From the NCBI GenBank assembly GCA_034431315.1, contig DAOUDK010000039.1, positions 1-39,447 of the forward strand: a stretch of DNA of 39,447 nucleotides, in the 5' to 3' direction. Shown piece after piece: positions 14,695 through 22,463 of this stretch. The stretch's first letter is position 1. Each line of letters opens with the position of its first letter. The notes under the pieces are model-generated. The model ran no database searches. It was given only the letters and a program-made list of their open reading frames with translations, and had not been told where the DNA came from. Made by a program: the position numbers and the translations under genes. The DNA is from JAUWOY01 sp034431315. Its GTDB lineage: Bacteria; Chloroflexota; Anaerolineae; VGOG01.

Positions 14695-16290
14695 GTGCGA
14701 GCCGTGGAACAATCTTTAGTAATAGATGAGTTGGTTGAGGAAGAGCAGGTTCCGTCGCTCATGGGGGAACTCTCTGAGGAAGAATACGATTATGAACGTC
14801 CGAAACGCGGCAATATCCGCCAGGCCGTGGTGCTGTCCATCGAACCTCATCAGATTGTCGTGGATGTCAGAGCCAAGCGGGATGGCGTCATTCCAGAGGG
14901 CGACCTAAAGAGATTAGGGGAGAGTGAACTAAGCGCGATAGAGGTTGGCGATGAGATACTGGTCTATGTCCTCAGTCCCCAGAATAACGACGGAGACGTG
15001 ATCGTTTCTGTGAATATGGCCCTGGCACACCGGGATTGGCTGAAGGCCGAGGAGCTTCTCGAGAACGGTGAGGTATACGAAGGGGAGATAAGCAAGTGCA
15101 ACAAGGGAGGGCTAATTGCTCCCTTCGGTAGGCTAGAGGGTTTCATTCCCGCTTCACAACTGGTCAACATGCCTCGTCGGCTGCCCCATGAGAAGAAAAT
15201 GGATAAGCTGTCCGAGTTCGTGGGAGAGACTCTGCCTCTCAAAGTCATCGAGGTGCATCGCCAGCGACGACGCTTGATCTTCTCGGAGCGAGCGGCGCAG
15301 CGCGAGTGGCGTGAGCAGCAAAAGCAACAACTGATGGACGAGCTCTACGAAGGTGAGGTTCGGGAGGGCACCGTCAGCAGCCTGTGCAATTTTGGCGCTT
15401 TCGTTGACCTGGGAGGTGCTGATGGCCTGGTGCACATTTCCGAACTTGCCTGGCACAGGGTGAAGCATCCCCGCGAGGTGTTGAGCGTTGGCGATGAAGT
15501 TGATGTTTATGTTCTGCGCCTGGATTACGAGAGAGGGAGGATTGGCCTCAGCATCAAGCGCCTGCAACCAGACCCCTGGACCCTGGTGGATGAGAAGTAT
15601 CAGGTAGGACAACTTGTACAAGGTCAAATCACCAACGTCGTCGCTTTCGGAGCCTTCGCTCGCCTCGAGCCAGGGGTAGAGGGCTTGATCCACATATCTG
15701 AGTTGGCCGAGGGCAAAACCAGTCACCCTTCTAGCGTGGTGAAGAAAGGCGACGAGTTGACCTTGCGCATCATCAGCGTAAATGCCGGGCGACGACGCAT
15801 CGGCTTGAGCTTGCGTCAGGCGCCACCGCCAGAAGAGCCGGCCGAGGTCGAGGCCGAACTGGAACCTGTGCTTGCCCCCGAAGATCAAGCGATCTCCGCA
15901 GAGATGCAAGAAACGCAAGAAACGATTGAGGAAATCGCCGCCCCCGAAGAGGAAGCTGTGGAGTTGGCCGAGATTGAGGACAAACTGGAACCTGTGCTTG
16001 CTCCCGAAGATCAAGCGATCTCCGCAGAAATGCAAGAAACACAAGAAACGATTGAGGAAATCGCCGCCCCCGAAGAGGAAGCTGCGGAGTTGGCCGAGGT
16101 CGAGGACAAACTGGAACCTGTGCTTGCCCCCGATGATCAAGCGATCCCTGCAGAGATGCAAGAAACGGCGGAGGAGACTGTCGTCCCTGAGGAGGAAGTT
16201 GTGGAAACTAGCGAGGAGGCTCCCCAGGTAGGAGCTGGCGGCGAGGTCCCTCAGGTGGAAACTGACGAGGAGACGCCTCAGGAGAGTTGA
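14695..16290 (+). CDS. S1-domain RNA-binding protein (ribosomal protein S1-like)
   Basis: The protein has four S1-type OB domains: residues roughly 40-105 (NIRQAVVLSIEPHQIVVDV), 120-195 (VYEGEISKCNKGGLIAPFG), 215-285 (VREGTVSSLCNFGAFVDLGG) and 300-370 (VQGQITNVVAFGAFARLEPG). This is ribosomal protein S1-like, presumably helping mRNA bind the 30S subunit. A long Glu-rich low-complexity tail built from a 42-residue repeat follows. The start is uncertain: I chose GTG 14695, just after AAGGGGG, giving 531 residues. An in-frame ATG at 14665 and GTG at 14584 are alternatives. Confidence 0.9.
   Translation: MRAVEQSLVIDELVEEEQVPSLMGELSEEEYDYERPKRGNIRQAVVLSIEPHQIVVDVRAKRDGVIPEGDLKRLGESELSAIEVGDEILVYVLSPQNNDGDVIVSVNMALAHRDWLKAEELLENGEVYEGEISKCNKGGLIAPFGRLEGFIPASQLVNMPRRLPHEKKMDKLSEFVGETLPLKVIEVHRQRRRLIFSERAAQREWREQQKQQLMDELYEGEVREGTVSSLCNFGAFVDLGGADGLVHISELAWHRVKHPREVLSVGDEVDVYVLRLDYERGRIGLSIKRLQPDPWTLVDEKYQVGQLVQGQITNVVAFGAFARLEPGVEGLIHISELAEGKTSHPSSVVKKGDELTLRIISVNAGRRRIGLSLRQAPPPEEPAEVEAELEPVLAPEDQAISAEMQETQETIEEIAAPEEEAVELAEIEDKLEPVLAPEDQAISAEMQETQETIEEIAAPEEEAAELAEVEDKLEPVLAPDDQAIPAEMQETAEETVVPEEEVVETSEEAPQVGAGGEVPQVETDEETPQES
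15859..16168 (+). repeat. 126-bp in-frame tandem repeat (about 2.5 units)
   Basis: Units start at 15859, 15985 and 16111, exactly 126 bp (42 codons) apart, each beginning ctggaacctgtgcttgc. The first two are nearly identical and the third breaks off after about 58 bp. They encode the acidic repeat starting EPVLAPEDQAISAEMQETQE in the tail of the S1 protein. Near-identity at the DNA level points to recent expansion, so copy number may vary between strains. Confidence 0.9.
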
Positions 16291-16293
16291 ATT

Positions 16294-16367
16294 GAGAAGC
16301 AAGTTCTTGAGGCACTGCTTCAGCGAAGATATGCGCTTGGTGGTTTGATCCGAGCGCATATTTTTTT
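16294..16367 (+). terminator. Two-hairpin terminator repeat, copy A
   Basis: Hairpin 1 pairs GAAGCA (16296-16301) with TGCTTC (16316-16321). Hairpin 2 pairs ATATGCGCTTGG (16329-16340) with CCGAGCGCATAT (16350-16361) over 12 bp with one wobble, followed by seven T residues. It starts 4 bp after the S1-gene stop, a classic intrinsic terminator. It is about 85% identical over 71 bases to copy B at 28591-28664. Confidence 0.88.
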
Positions 16368-16434
16368 GGACTCCCACCCAAATGACGCGGGGGCTGTTGA
16401 TGCAAAGATGCCCTTTCAAAATCCGCTCTACAAA

Positions 16435-16463
16435 TTGACAGGGAGGGCTTTTTGTGTTATGAT
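16435..16463 (+). promoter_or_regulatory. Promoter of the phnD-like/kinase/regulator operon
   Basis: TTGACA (16435-16440) and TATGAT (16458-16463) are separated by exactly 17 bp. The promoter lies between terminator copy A and the lipoprotein gene, so the three-gene signalling operon has its own strong start. Confidence 0.85.
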
Positions 16464-16555
16464 TTTTATTGACCAAGCCAGGGAATACCTGGAGGCGGAT
16501 TAGGGGGGGATTTTGGTTTTGAGGGATAGAATAGTTAACGAGAGGACATTGCCGC

Positions 16556-17473
16556 ATGCTTAAAGCTTTACGCCCCTTAGCTACCATGTTAGTGATAGCG
16601 CTGTTTCTCGGCGGCTGTGGCCAAAGCCAGGAGTACAAGAAAGTCAGCCTGGCCGAACCGGGGGAGCAAGCCGTCCCCACTGTGGTCACGGGGAGTAAGC
16701 TCCCCCTACGGGTGGCGGTGGCCGCCGTTATCTCTCCCAAAGGGACCTCCGAAAGCTACACCGACCTGATTGCCTATCTGGGAGAGCGTACCGGCCGCCC
16801 GGCCGAACTGGTACAGCGGGGGACCTACGCTGAGATCAACGACCTGGTTAGGACCGGTGGCGTGGACCTGGCTTTCGTCTGCACCGGAGGCTATATCCGC
16901 GGGCAGCAGGAATTTGGGATGGAGTTGTTGGTCGCCCCCCAGGTGGACGGAGAGACGGTCTACTACTCCTACGTCATCGTGCCCGCCGACAGCCCGGCCC
17001 AGAGCCTGGCTGACCTCAGAGGGAAGGTCTTTGCCTTCACCGATCCCATGTCCAACACTGGCCGGCTGGCCCTGCTTTACATGCTCTGGCAAATGGGCGA
17101 GACGCCGGAGAGCTTCCTCAAGCGCACCCTCTTCACCTACAGCCACGACAACTCCATCAAGGCGGTAGCCGACCGGTTAGTGGACGGTGCGGCAGTGGAT
17201 TCCCTGGTCTACGACTACATGGTTGCTCAAGAGCCCCAGTACGGGGCCAAAACCAGGATCATCCACCGATCGCCCCCCTATGGGATACCACCCGTGGTAG
17301 TGCATCCCGCCCTCGACCCCCAACTCAAGGCTCAGTTCAGAGAGCTCTTTCTCCGATTGCACCAGGACGAGCGGGGCAGGGAGATTCTCCAGAAGTTGAT
17401 GATTGATCGCTTCGTGATCGTGGACGACCAGGCCTATGATTCGGTGCGCGAGATGATGATCCAGGTGAGGTGA
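16556..17473 (+). CDS. PhnD-like substrate-binding lipoprotein
   Basis: The 305-residue protein has a lipoprotein signal (ALFLGGC, lipid-modified Cys21). Its periplasmic-binding fold is like PhnD/PtxB phosphonate-phosphite binders: RVAVAAVISPKGTSESYTDL, LVRTGGVDLAFVCTGGYI, then LADLRGKVFAFTDPMSNTG. No ABC permease or ATPase is nearby. Its stop codon overlaps a possible start of a membrane histidine kinase, so it more likely senses a ligand for that kinase than feeds a transporter. The ligand (phosphonate, phosphite or another oxyanion) is not determinable. Confidence 0.87.
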   Translation: MLKALRPLATMLVIALFLGGCGQSQEYKKVSLAEPGEQAVPTVVTGSKLPLRVAVAAVISPKGTSESYTDLIAYLGERTGRPAELVQRGTYAEINDLVRTGGVDLAFVCTGGYIRGQQEFGMELLVAPQVDGETVYYSYVIVPADSPAQSLADLRGKVFAFTDPMSNTGRLALLYMLWQMGETPESFLKRTLFTYSHDNSIKAVADRLVDGAAVDSLVYDYMVAQEPQYGAKTRIIHRSPPYGIPPVVVHPALDPQLKAQFRELFLRLHQDERGREILQKLMIDRFVIVDDQAYDSVREMMIQVR

Positions 17474-17478
17474 CAGCG

Positions 17479-19467
17479 ATGAGAGCAAGAAAACTCTGGC
17501 TCCTCTTCTGGCCGGTAGCCAGTGCAGTCAGTGTCCAGATGAAGATCATGGCCATCGTCCTGGTCCCCGTGCTGCTTCTGGGCCTGGGGGTGACCTTCCA
17601 GGTGCGGCTGAGTTTGCAGCGGGCCCTCGTTGACCAGTTGGAAAAGAGGGGGGTCTCCATCGCCAGAGACTTGGCGGCCCGCGGCACAGACCTGATCCTC
17701 ACCAATAATATATTTGCCCTGCATGAGTTGGTGCGGGATACCGTGGAGAACAACGAGGATACGCGCTACGTTTTCATCCTGGGCGCCGATGGGGAGGTCC
17801 TGACACACTCCTTCGGCCAGGGATTCCCCCAGGGCCTGATAGAGGCCAATCCGGTGGCCGCAGAGGAGAGATTCCGGCTGGAGGTGCTCGACACCGAGGA
17901 AGGTCTGATCAGGGACCTGGCCGTTCCCATCTTTGAGGGCCAAGCGGGAATCGCGCGCGTCGGCATGTCTGAACATCGCCTGCGCCAGGCGGTGGCCACC
18001 GCCACGTGGCAGCTTTTGATCGCCACCGCCCTGGTCTGGCTGGTCAGCGTGGTGGTTAGCTATTTTCTAACCGGGGTGCTGATCAAGCCTATCCTCGGCC
18101 TGGTGGAGGCGACCAGGGCTGTGGCCAGAGGAGACCTCAGCCGCAAGGTCGTGCCCTGGGCCGACGACGAGATCGGTCAACTGGGCCGGGCCTTCAATGC
18201 TATGACCGCAGACCTGGAGAGGTCGCGGCGGGAGAGCGAGGCCCTCAACCGCCAGCTCCTGAGGAGGACCCGGGAGTTGTCGGCCCTCTATGCGATAGCG
18301 GTGGCCAGAAGCAGCTCGAAGGATATTGCTCAGGTGTTGAAGGAGGCTCTGGAGCAGGTGCTGGTCGCCATGGGCTTCAAAGTGGGTTGGATATGCACCC
18401 TGGACCAGGATAACCAGCGGCGGACGCTCGTTTGCTGGGCAGGATTATGGGACCAGGTCGCGCCAAGGGAAGCGGCGGTGGATCTATCCGTTTGTAACTG
18501 CAAGGAGGTGTTCCAAGCGAAGCGGCCGGTGGTCATTTGCCCTCTGCCGGCCACCTGCCCCGTCCTGGGCGTGGATCTGGGTGAGGGGAAGCGCATAACC
18601 TGTCATGCCATCATACCCCTCATCTCCAGGTCCAAGGTTTTATGGGTGCTGAATGTGGCCAGCCACGATCAATTCAGCGATCAAGACCTGCAGCTTCTGG
18701 GCTCCATCGGCAAGCAGATGGGAATAGTCATCGAGAACGCCAGACTTTGGGAGGAACTGAAGCGTACGGAGGAACTGCGCGGCCAGCTCCTGAAAAAAGT
18801 GATCACCGCCCAGGAAGAGGAACGCAAGCGCATTGCCCGCGAACTCCACGACGAGACCAGCCAGGCTTTGACTTCTCTCATCGTGCAGTTGAAGGTTCTG
18901 GAAGAGGCGGGTTCTCTGACAGAGGCCCAGGCGCACATAAAGAATCTGCGAGCTGCCGCGGCCAAGACTCTGGAAGAGGTGCATAACCTGGCCCTGGAGA
19001 TCAGGCCGAGCGTATTGGATGACCTGGGACTGGTGGCGGCCCTGTGGCGCTACCTCAGGGGTTATGAGGGCAAGTTTCGTCTGCCCGTGGACTTTCAGGT
19101 GCTGGGCCTGGGCGGCCAGCGGTTGCCCTCCCAGGTGGAAACGGCTCTCTACCGCATCGTGCAAGAGGCGCTCATCAACGTAGTCAGGCATGCTCAAGCT
19201 CAGAGCGTCAGTGTGTTGCTGGAAAATCGCGGGTCATCGGTGGTGCTCATCGTAGAGGATGATGGGAGGGGATTTGACGTGGCCCGGGTAATGGACTCAC
19301 ACCTGCGAGAGAGGAATCTGGGGCTGTACGGCATGCAGGAACGAGCCTCTCTCCTGGGAGGTACAGTGACCATTGAGTCCACGCCAGGGGCTGGTACGGC
19401 CGTCTTTGTCGAGATACCCCTGGAGGGGGGTGAGAATGAAGAAGATCCGTTTGTTGCTGGCCGATGA
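17479..19467 (+). CDS. Membrane sensor histidine kinase (HAMP-GAF-HisKA_3)
   Basis: The 662-residue kinase has TM helix 1 (about residues 20-43), an extracytoplasmic domain of about 130 residues, TM helix 2 (about 180-205), HAMP, and a GAF domain (about 275-425) with a Cys-rich stretch (VCNCKEVF, CPLPATCPVLG). A NarL-type kinase core follows, with H-box ERKRIARELHDE (His457), N-box and a G-box with GLYGMQERASLLGG. The GAF cysteines could bind a metal or cluster. I start at ATG 17479 behind AGGTGAGG; GTG 17470 is in frame. It likely partners the lipoprotein upstream and the regulator that overlaps its 3' end. Confidence 0.92.
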   Translation: MRARKLWLLFWPVASAVSVQMKIMAIVLVPVLLLGLGVTFQVRLSLQRALVDQLEKRGVSIARDLAARGTDLILTNNIFALHELVRDTVENNEDTRYVFILGADGEVLTHSFGQGFPQGLIEANPVAAEERFRLEVLDTEEGLIRDLAVPIFEGQAGIARVGMSEHRLRQAVATATWQLLIATALVWLVSVVVSYFLTGVLIKPILGLVEATRAVARGDLSRKVVPWADDEIGQLGRAFNAMTADLERSRRESEALNRQLLRRTRELSALYAIAVARSSSKDIAQVLKEALEQVLVAMGFKVGWICTLDQDNQRRTLVCWAGLWDQVAPREAAVDLSVCNCKEVFQAKRPVVICPLPATCPVLGVDLGEGKRITCHAIIPLISRSKVLWVLNVASHDQFSDQDLQLLGSIGKQMGIVIENARLWEELKRTEELRGQLLKKVITAQEEERKRIARELHDETSQALTSLIVQLKVLEEAGSLTEAQAHIKNLRAAAAKTLEEVHNLALEIRPSVLDDLGLVAALWRYLRGYEGKFRLPVDFQVLGLGGQRLPSQVETALYRIVQEALINVVRHAQAQSVSVLLENRGSSVVLIVEDDGRGFDVARVMDSHLRERNLGLYGMQERASLLGGTVTIESTPGAGTAVFVEIPLEGGENEEDPFVAGR

Positions 19468-20137
19468 TCATACGGTGCTGCGAGCGGGCCTTCGCATGCT
19501 TCTGAATGCACAACCCGATATGGAAGTGGTGGGTGAGGCAGTTGACGGCGCTGAGGCTGTGGAGCGCGCTTTGGAATTGAAGCCTGATGTGGTCTTGATG
19601 GATATCACCATGGGAGGCATGAGTGGTCTGGCAGCCACGCGCGAGATCAAGGATCGCATCCCCCAGATCAAGGTGCTGGTGCTTACCATGCACGACGACG
19701 AAGAATACCTGCGCCAGATGTTGGAGGCCGGGGCCACAGGTTACGTCCTGAAGCGAGCAGCCGATACGGAGCTCGTGGTGGCCATCCGCGCCGTGCAGCG
19801 CGGTGAGGTTTTCCTCTATCCCTCTTTCACCAGAGTCTTGCTGGGAGATTTGTTGCGGAAGAGGGGCCTAGATTCCGACTCCCAACAGGACAGCTACGAA
19901 CTCCTGAGTCAACGCGAGAGGGAGGTTCTACACCTGGTGGCTTTGGGCTACGCCAGTCAGCAGATTGCCGACCAGCTCTTTCTCAGCGTAAAGACGATAG
20001 AGACCTATCGGGCCCGGCTGATGGGGAAACTGAACCTCAAGGGCCGCGCTGCCCTGGTGCGCTACGCCCTGCGAAAGGGGCTGTTGGATGACGAGATAGG
20101 GAAGCACCGACCAGGGCATAACCATGCGGGCAAATGA
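19436..20137 (+). CDS. NarL/LuxR-family response regulator
   Basis: The 233-residue regulator has a receiver domain with phosphoacceptor Asp56 (VVLMDITM), a switch Thr in VLTMHDDEEYLRQML and Lys in GYVLKRA. A LuxR-type helix-turn-helix follows (LSQREREVLHLVALGYASQQIADQLFLSVKTIETYRARLM). It starts at ATG 19436, 32 bp inside the kinase gene, so the two are translationally coupled. Its closest relative in the window is the regulator at 30249-30944. Confidence 0.94.
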   Translation: MKKIRLLLADDHTVLRAGLRMLLNAQPDMEVVGEAVDGAEAVERALELKPDVVLMDITMGGMSGLAATREIKDRIPQIKVLVLTMHDDEEYLRQMLEAGATGYVLKRAADTELVVAIRAVQRGEVFLYPSFTRVLLGDLLRKRGLDSDSQQDSYELLSQREREVLHLVALGYASQQIADQLFLSVKTIETYRARLMGKLNLKGRAALVRYALRKGLLDDEIGKHRPGHNHAGK

Positions 20138-20185
20138 GCGAATGGGCGAATGGGCACAGTGGATTCGTAGATTCATGGATTGGAG

Positions 20186-20225
20186 AGCCTCCCCCAGGTC
20201 CAGAGCCTGGGGGAGGCTTATTTTA
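20186..20225 (+). terminator. Intrinsic terminator after the first response regulator
   Basis: AGCCTCCCCCAGG (20186-20198) and CCTGGGGGAGGCT (20206-20218) form a perfect 13-bp stem with a 7-nt loop, followed by TATTTTAT. The possible ORF running over it is not credible. Confidence 0.92.
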
Positions 20226-20258
20226 TCAGGTTTTCCCTGACAAATGTAAGGCCCAATC

Positions 20259-20301
20259 GGGGATTTCCCCTCTGGACACGGCGCGTCTCCCCTGTTATAC
20301 T
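20259..20301 (+). promoter_or_regulatory. Promoter of the receiver-kinase-hdr-flx operon with GGGGATTTCCCC box
   Basis: TGGACA (20273-20278) and TATACT (20296-20301) are 17 bp apart. The palindrome GGGGATTTCCCC (20259-20270) ends 2 bp before the -35. The same box, with the same 2-bp offset, precedes the ArsR-gene promoter at 31127-31168. Binding by a regulator next to the -35 fits an activator or a blocking repressor. Confidence 0.7.
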
Positions 20302-20338
20302 TATGGTAGAGTACGCCACTGGACACTGGCGATTTTGC

Positions 20339-20398
20339 TCGTAGTAACGACTTTAGTCGTTCAAAGCGAGGCTAGAGCGACTGAAGTCGCCACTACGA
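20339..20398. repeat. Palindromic dispersed element
   Basis: Arms 20339-20361 and 20376-20398 are 23-bp inverted repeats with four differences. Each arm is itself nearly palindromic (cgactttagtcg; gcgactgaagtcgc), so it can fold as one long hairpin or as a double hairpin. It lies in the approximately 170-nt leader of the operon beginning at 20475. Its shape suggests a REP/MITE-like repeat. Confidence 0.6.
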
Positions 20399-20474
20399 TC
20401 CCCATGTCTTGCGGTAGGAGGTTTCAAAATTCGCCAGACTCCAGTACGCCAGCAGTACAGGGAGGATAGCAGCG

Positions 20475-20873
20475 ATGGATTCAGAACACAGAGTTCTTAT
20501 CATTGATGATGACCCGGCCTTTGTGAAGGCTACAGAAGTTGTGCTGGAATCGCATGGCTACCAGGTGGACAGCGCTCGGGATGGGGATGAAGGGCTGGCC
20601 AAGATGGAGCAATGGAAGCCGGATCTGGTGCTCCTGGATGTCATGATGAATTGGCCGTTAGAGGGCGTGCACGTAAGCCGAGAGATGATGAAGCGGAAGG
20701 AATTGCGGGACATTCCCATAATTATGGTTACCAGCATCGTGGACACCCAGTACCGGGAGCTCTTTCTACAGAATGAGTACCTGCACATTGACAGCGGGTT
20801 ATTGAAGCCCTGCTCGCCATCCGCACTGGTGGCCGAGGTGAAACGCGTTCTGTCGCTTTCTGAGAGCCGTTAG
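20475..20873 (+). CDS. Receiver-only response regulator
   Basis: The 132-residue protein is a single CheY-like receiver: acidic pocket DDD at residues 11-13, phosphoacceptor Asp55 (LVLLDVMM), Thr/Ser switch (IIMVTS) and Lys (GLLKPCSP). No output domain is present. It is followed 10 bp later by a histidine kinase, with the hdr/flx genes downstream. It probably acts by protein contact or in a phosphorelay. The ribosome-binding site is AGGGAGGA. Confidence 0.92.
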   Translation: MDSEHRVLIIDDDPAFVKATEVVLESHGYQVDSARDGDEGLAKMEQWKPDLVLLDVMMNWPLEGVHVSREMMKRKELRDIPIIMVTSIVDTQYRELFLQNEYLHIDSGLLKPCSPSALVAEVKRVLSLSESR

Positions 20874-20883
20874 GAGAGTCTCT

Positions 20884-21873
20884 TTGAGCATTGTTGATGA
20901 GATTGAGTTGAGACCTTCCATTCTCCCTCTTCCCCCCTCCCTTTTTGACGAAATAGGGCAGCAGGGCGCCGGCATGTTCTCCCCAGGCGCAGTGCTGCCC
21001 TTGCTGTCTCCCGCCGCTCTCGTGGCGCTGGGCCTGCTCCTGGTGCTGCTGTTGCTGAGCGGATACCTTGCCCTTTCCAGAGGGGCCAGGCTGCGGGCGC
21101 GGGAAAAGGAACTGGCAGCCACGAAAGAGATGCTGCAGGAACGGAGTGCAGCCCTGGCCGAGGCGGAGAGGGAGGTGGAGAAGCTGAAGATGGGATCGGC
21201 TTCTATGTTGCAGGTGGTTCATGAACTGCGAGCCCCCAGCGCTTCTATCCAGAACACATTGGACGTGCTCCTGCAGGGGTATATCACCAATGCTAAACCG
21301 GTACAGGATGAGATGTTGCGCCTGGCACGCGATCGGGCCAGGGCCATGCTGGCTCTGGTCAACGACTTTCTGAACCTGGGTGGCATACGGCAGGCGGAGA
21401 TAGAGAAAAAAGAGATACGACCTGTGCAACTGGTGGACATATTGTGGCGAGTGATGCCGGAGATACGCATCAAGGCCACGCTGAGAGGGGTTGATTTGCA
21501 TTTTGATGTGCCGGACACCCTGCCGTTGATTGGCGCTACGGACGAGCACATGGAGCAGTTGTTGTTCAACTTGATTGACAACGCCATCAAGTACACCGAT
21601 CCGGGGGGAAGTGTCGCTATCTCCCTCAAAGAGGAACGCCATTGTGTGATTGGCGAAGTGGAGGATACAGGCATAGGGATAGCGGAGCAGGACATGTCCC
21701 GCATATTCGAGGAATTCTACCGGGCGGGGAATGCGAAGGAAGTGGAGCCCTACGGCACAGGATTGGGGCTGCCCCTCGTGAAGCGAGTGGTGGAGCTGTA
21801 CGGTGGGCAACTCCACCTGGAATCGGAACTGGGCAAAGGAAGCAAGTTCACCTTTTCCTTTCCACAAGTTTAA
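20884..21873 (+). CDS. Membrane-anchored histidine kinase (HisKA/HATPase_c)
   Basis: The 329-residue kinase starts at TTG 20884 behind AGGAGA. One hydrophobic segment (about residues 37-62, PLLSPAALVALGLLLVLLLLSG) anchors it. A coiled coil follows (REKELAATKEMLQERSAALAEAEREVEKLK), then H-box VVHELRAPSASIQ (His113), N-box LLFNLIDNAIKYTDPGG and G-boxes DTGIGI and GTGLGLPLVKR. It has no large sensor domain, so its input may come from a partner protein. The position at the head of the hdr/flx operon suggests redox or energy-state control. Confidence 0.92.
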   Translation: MSIVDEIELRPSILPLPPSLFDEIGQQGAGMFSPGAVLPLLSPAALVALGLLLVLLLLSGYLALSRGARLRAREKELAATKEMLQERSAALAEAEREVEKLKMGSASMLQVVHELRAPSASIQNTLDVLLQGYITNAKPVQDEMLRLARDRARAMLALVNDFLNLGGIRQAEIEKKEIRPVQLVDILWRVMPEIRIKATLRGVDLHFDVPDTLPLIGATDEHMEQLLFNLIDNAIKYTDPGGSVAISLKEERHCVIGEVEDTGIGIAEQDMSRIFEEFYRAGNAKEVEPYGTGLGLPLVKRVVELYGGQLHLESELGKGSKFTFSFPQV

Positions 21874-21893
21874 CTGGAAAAGAGGCGATACAG

Positions 21894-22463
21894 ATGAGGT
21901 GGCTCTTGCCGCATACCGAATCACAATTGGAGTTCATGCGCCAGGTGGAGGAGAGAAGCGCTCAAACCCTGGCCGCCTGCTACCAGTGTGGGAAGTGCTC
22001 GGCGGGCTGCCCCACCATGTTCGCCATGGACTATCCCCCTAACCAAATCATCAGGATGGTACAGTTAGGCATGCATGAGGCGGTCCTGTCCAGCCGCTCC
22101 ATCTGGCTGTGCGCTTCCTGCGAAACCTGCACCACTCGATGCCCCCAGGAGGTGGACCTGGCTGGAGTGATGGATGCTCTGCGCAGGATGGCCTATGCTG
22201 AGGGCATCAAGTCCCCGGAGAAAGACGTGCCCCTGTTCCACCGCATCTTCCTGGGGAGCGTGAGGCGACATGGAAGAGTGTTCGAGATGGGCATGATGGG
22301 CATCTACAATATGAGGAGCGGCCACTATCTAAAGGACATTCTCATGGCCCCTAAGATGTTCCTGAAAGGGAAGTTGAGCCTGCTGCCACCAAGGGACAGG
22401 AACATCAAAGGGCTCAAAGAGATGTTCGCCAAGGCCAGGGAACTGGAGGCCAAGCTGGGATGA
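21894..22463 (+). CDS. hdrC: Heterodisulfide reductase subunit C-like iron-sulfur protein
   Basis: The 189-residue protein has two [4Fe-4S] motifs: CYQCGKCSAGCP (about residues 28-39) and CASCETCTTRCPQEVD (about 72-87), the HdrC layout. It passes electrons between HdrA and HdrB. I start at ATG 21894 behind AGAGG; longer frames run into the kinase gene. The last codons overlap hdrB by 4 bp (ATGA). Confidence 0.92.
   Translation: MRWLLPHTESQLEFMRQVEERSAQTLAACYQCGKCSAGCPTMFAMDYPPNQIIRMVQLGMHEAVLSSRSIWLCASCETCTTRCPQEVDLAGVMDALRRMAYAEGIKSPEKDVPLFHRIFLGSVRRHGRVFEMGMMGIYNMRSGHYLKDILMAPKMFLKGKLSLLPPRDRNIKGLKEMFAKARELEAKLG

Noticed and set aside
15154..16740. 528-codon minus-strand ORF
   Set aside because: It is a shadow of the S1-domain gene and its tandem repeats, crosses terminator copy A and the next promoter, and shows no protein family features.
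17470..17478. GTG start for the GAF kinase overlapping the lipoprotein stop
   Set aside because: The ATG at 17479 has better Shine-Dalgarno spacing (AGGTGAGG); the GTG remains possible.
20134..20469. 111-codon plus-strand ORF after the first response regulator
   Set aside because: It runs through a strong intrinsic terminator, a promoter and a palindromic repeat; no homology-like sequence or ribosome-binding site.
20728..21924. 398-codon minus-strand ORF
   Set aside because: It is a shadow of the kinase at 20884-21873; its composition (Gln/His/Arg-rich) is not protein-like.
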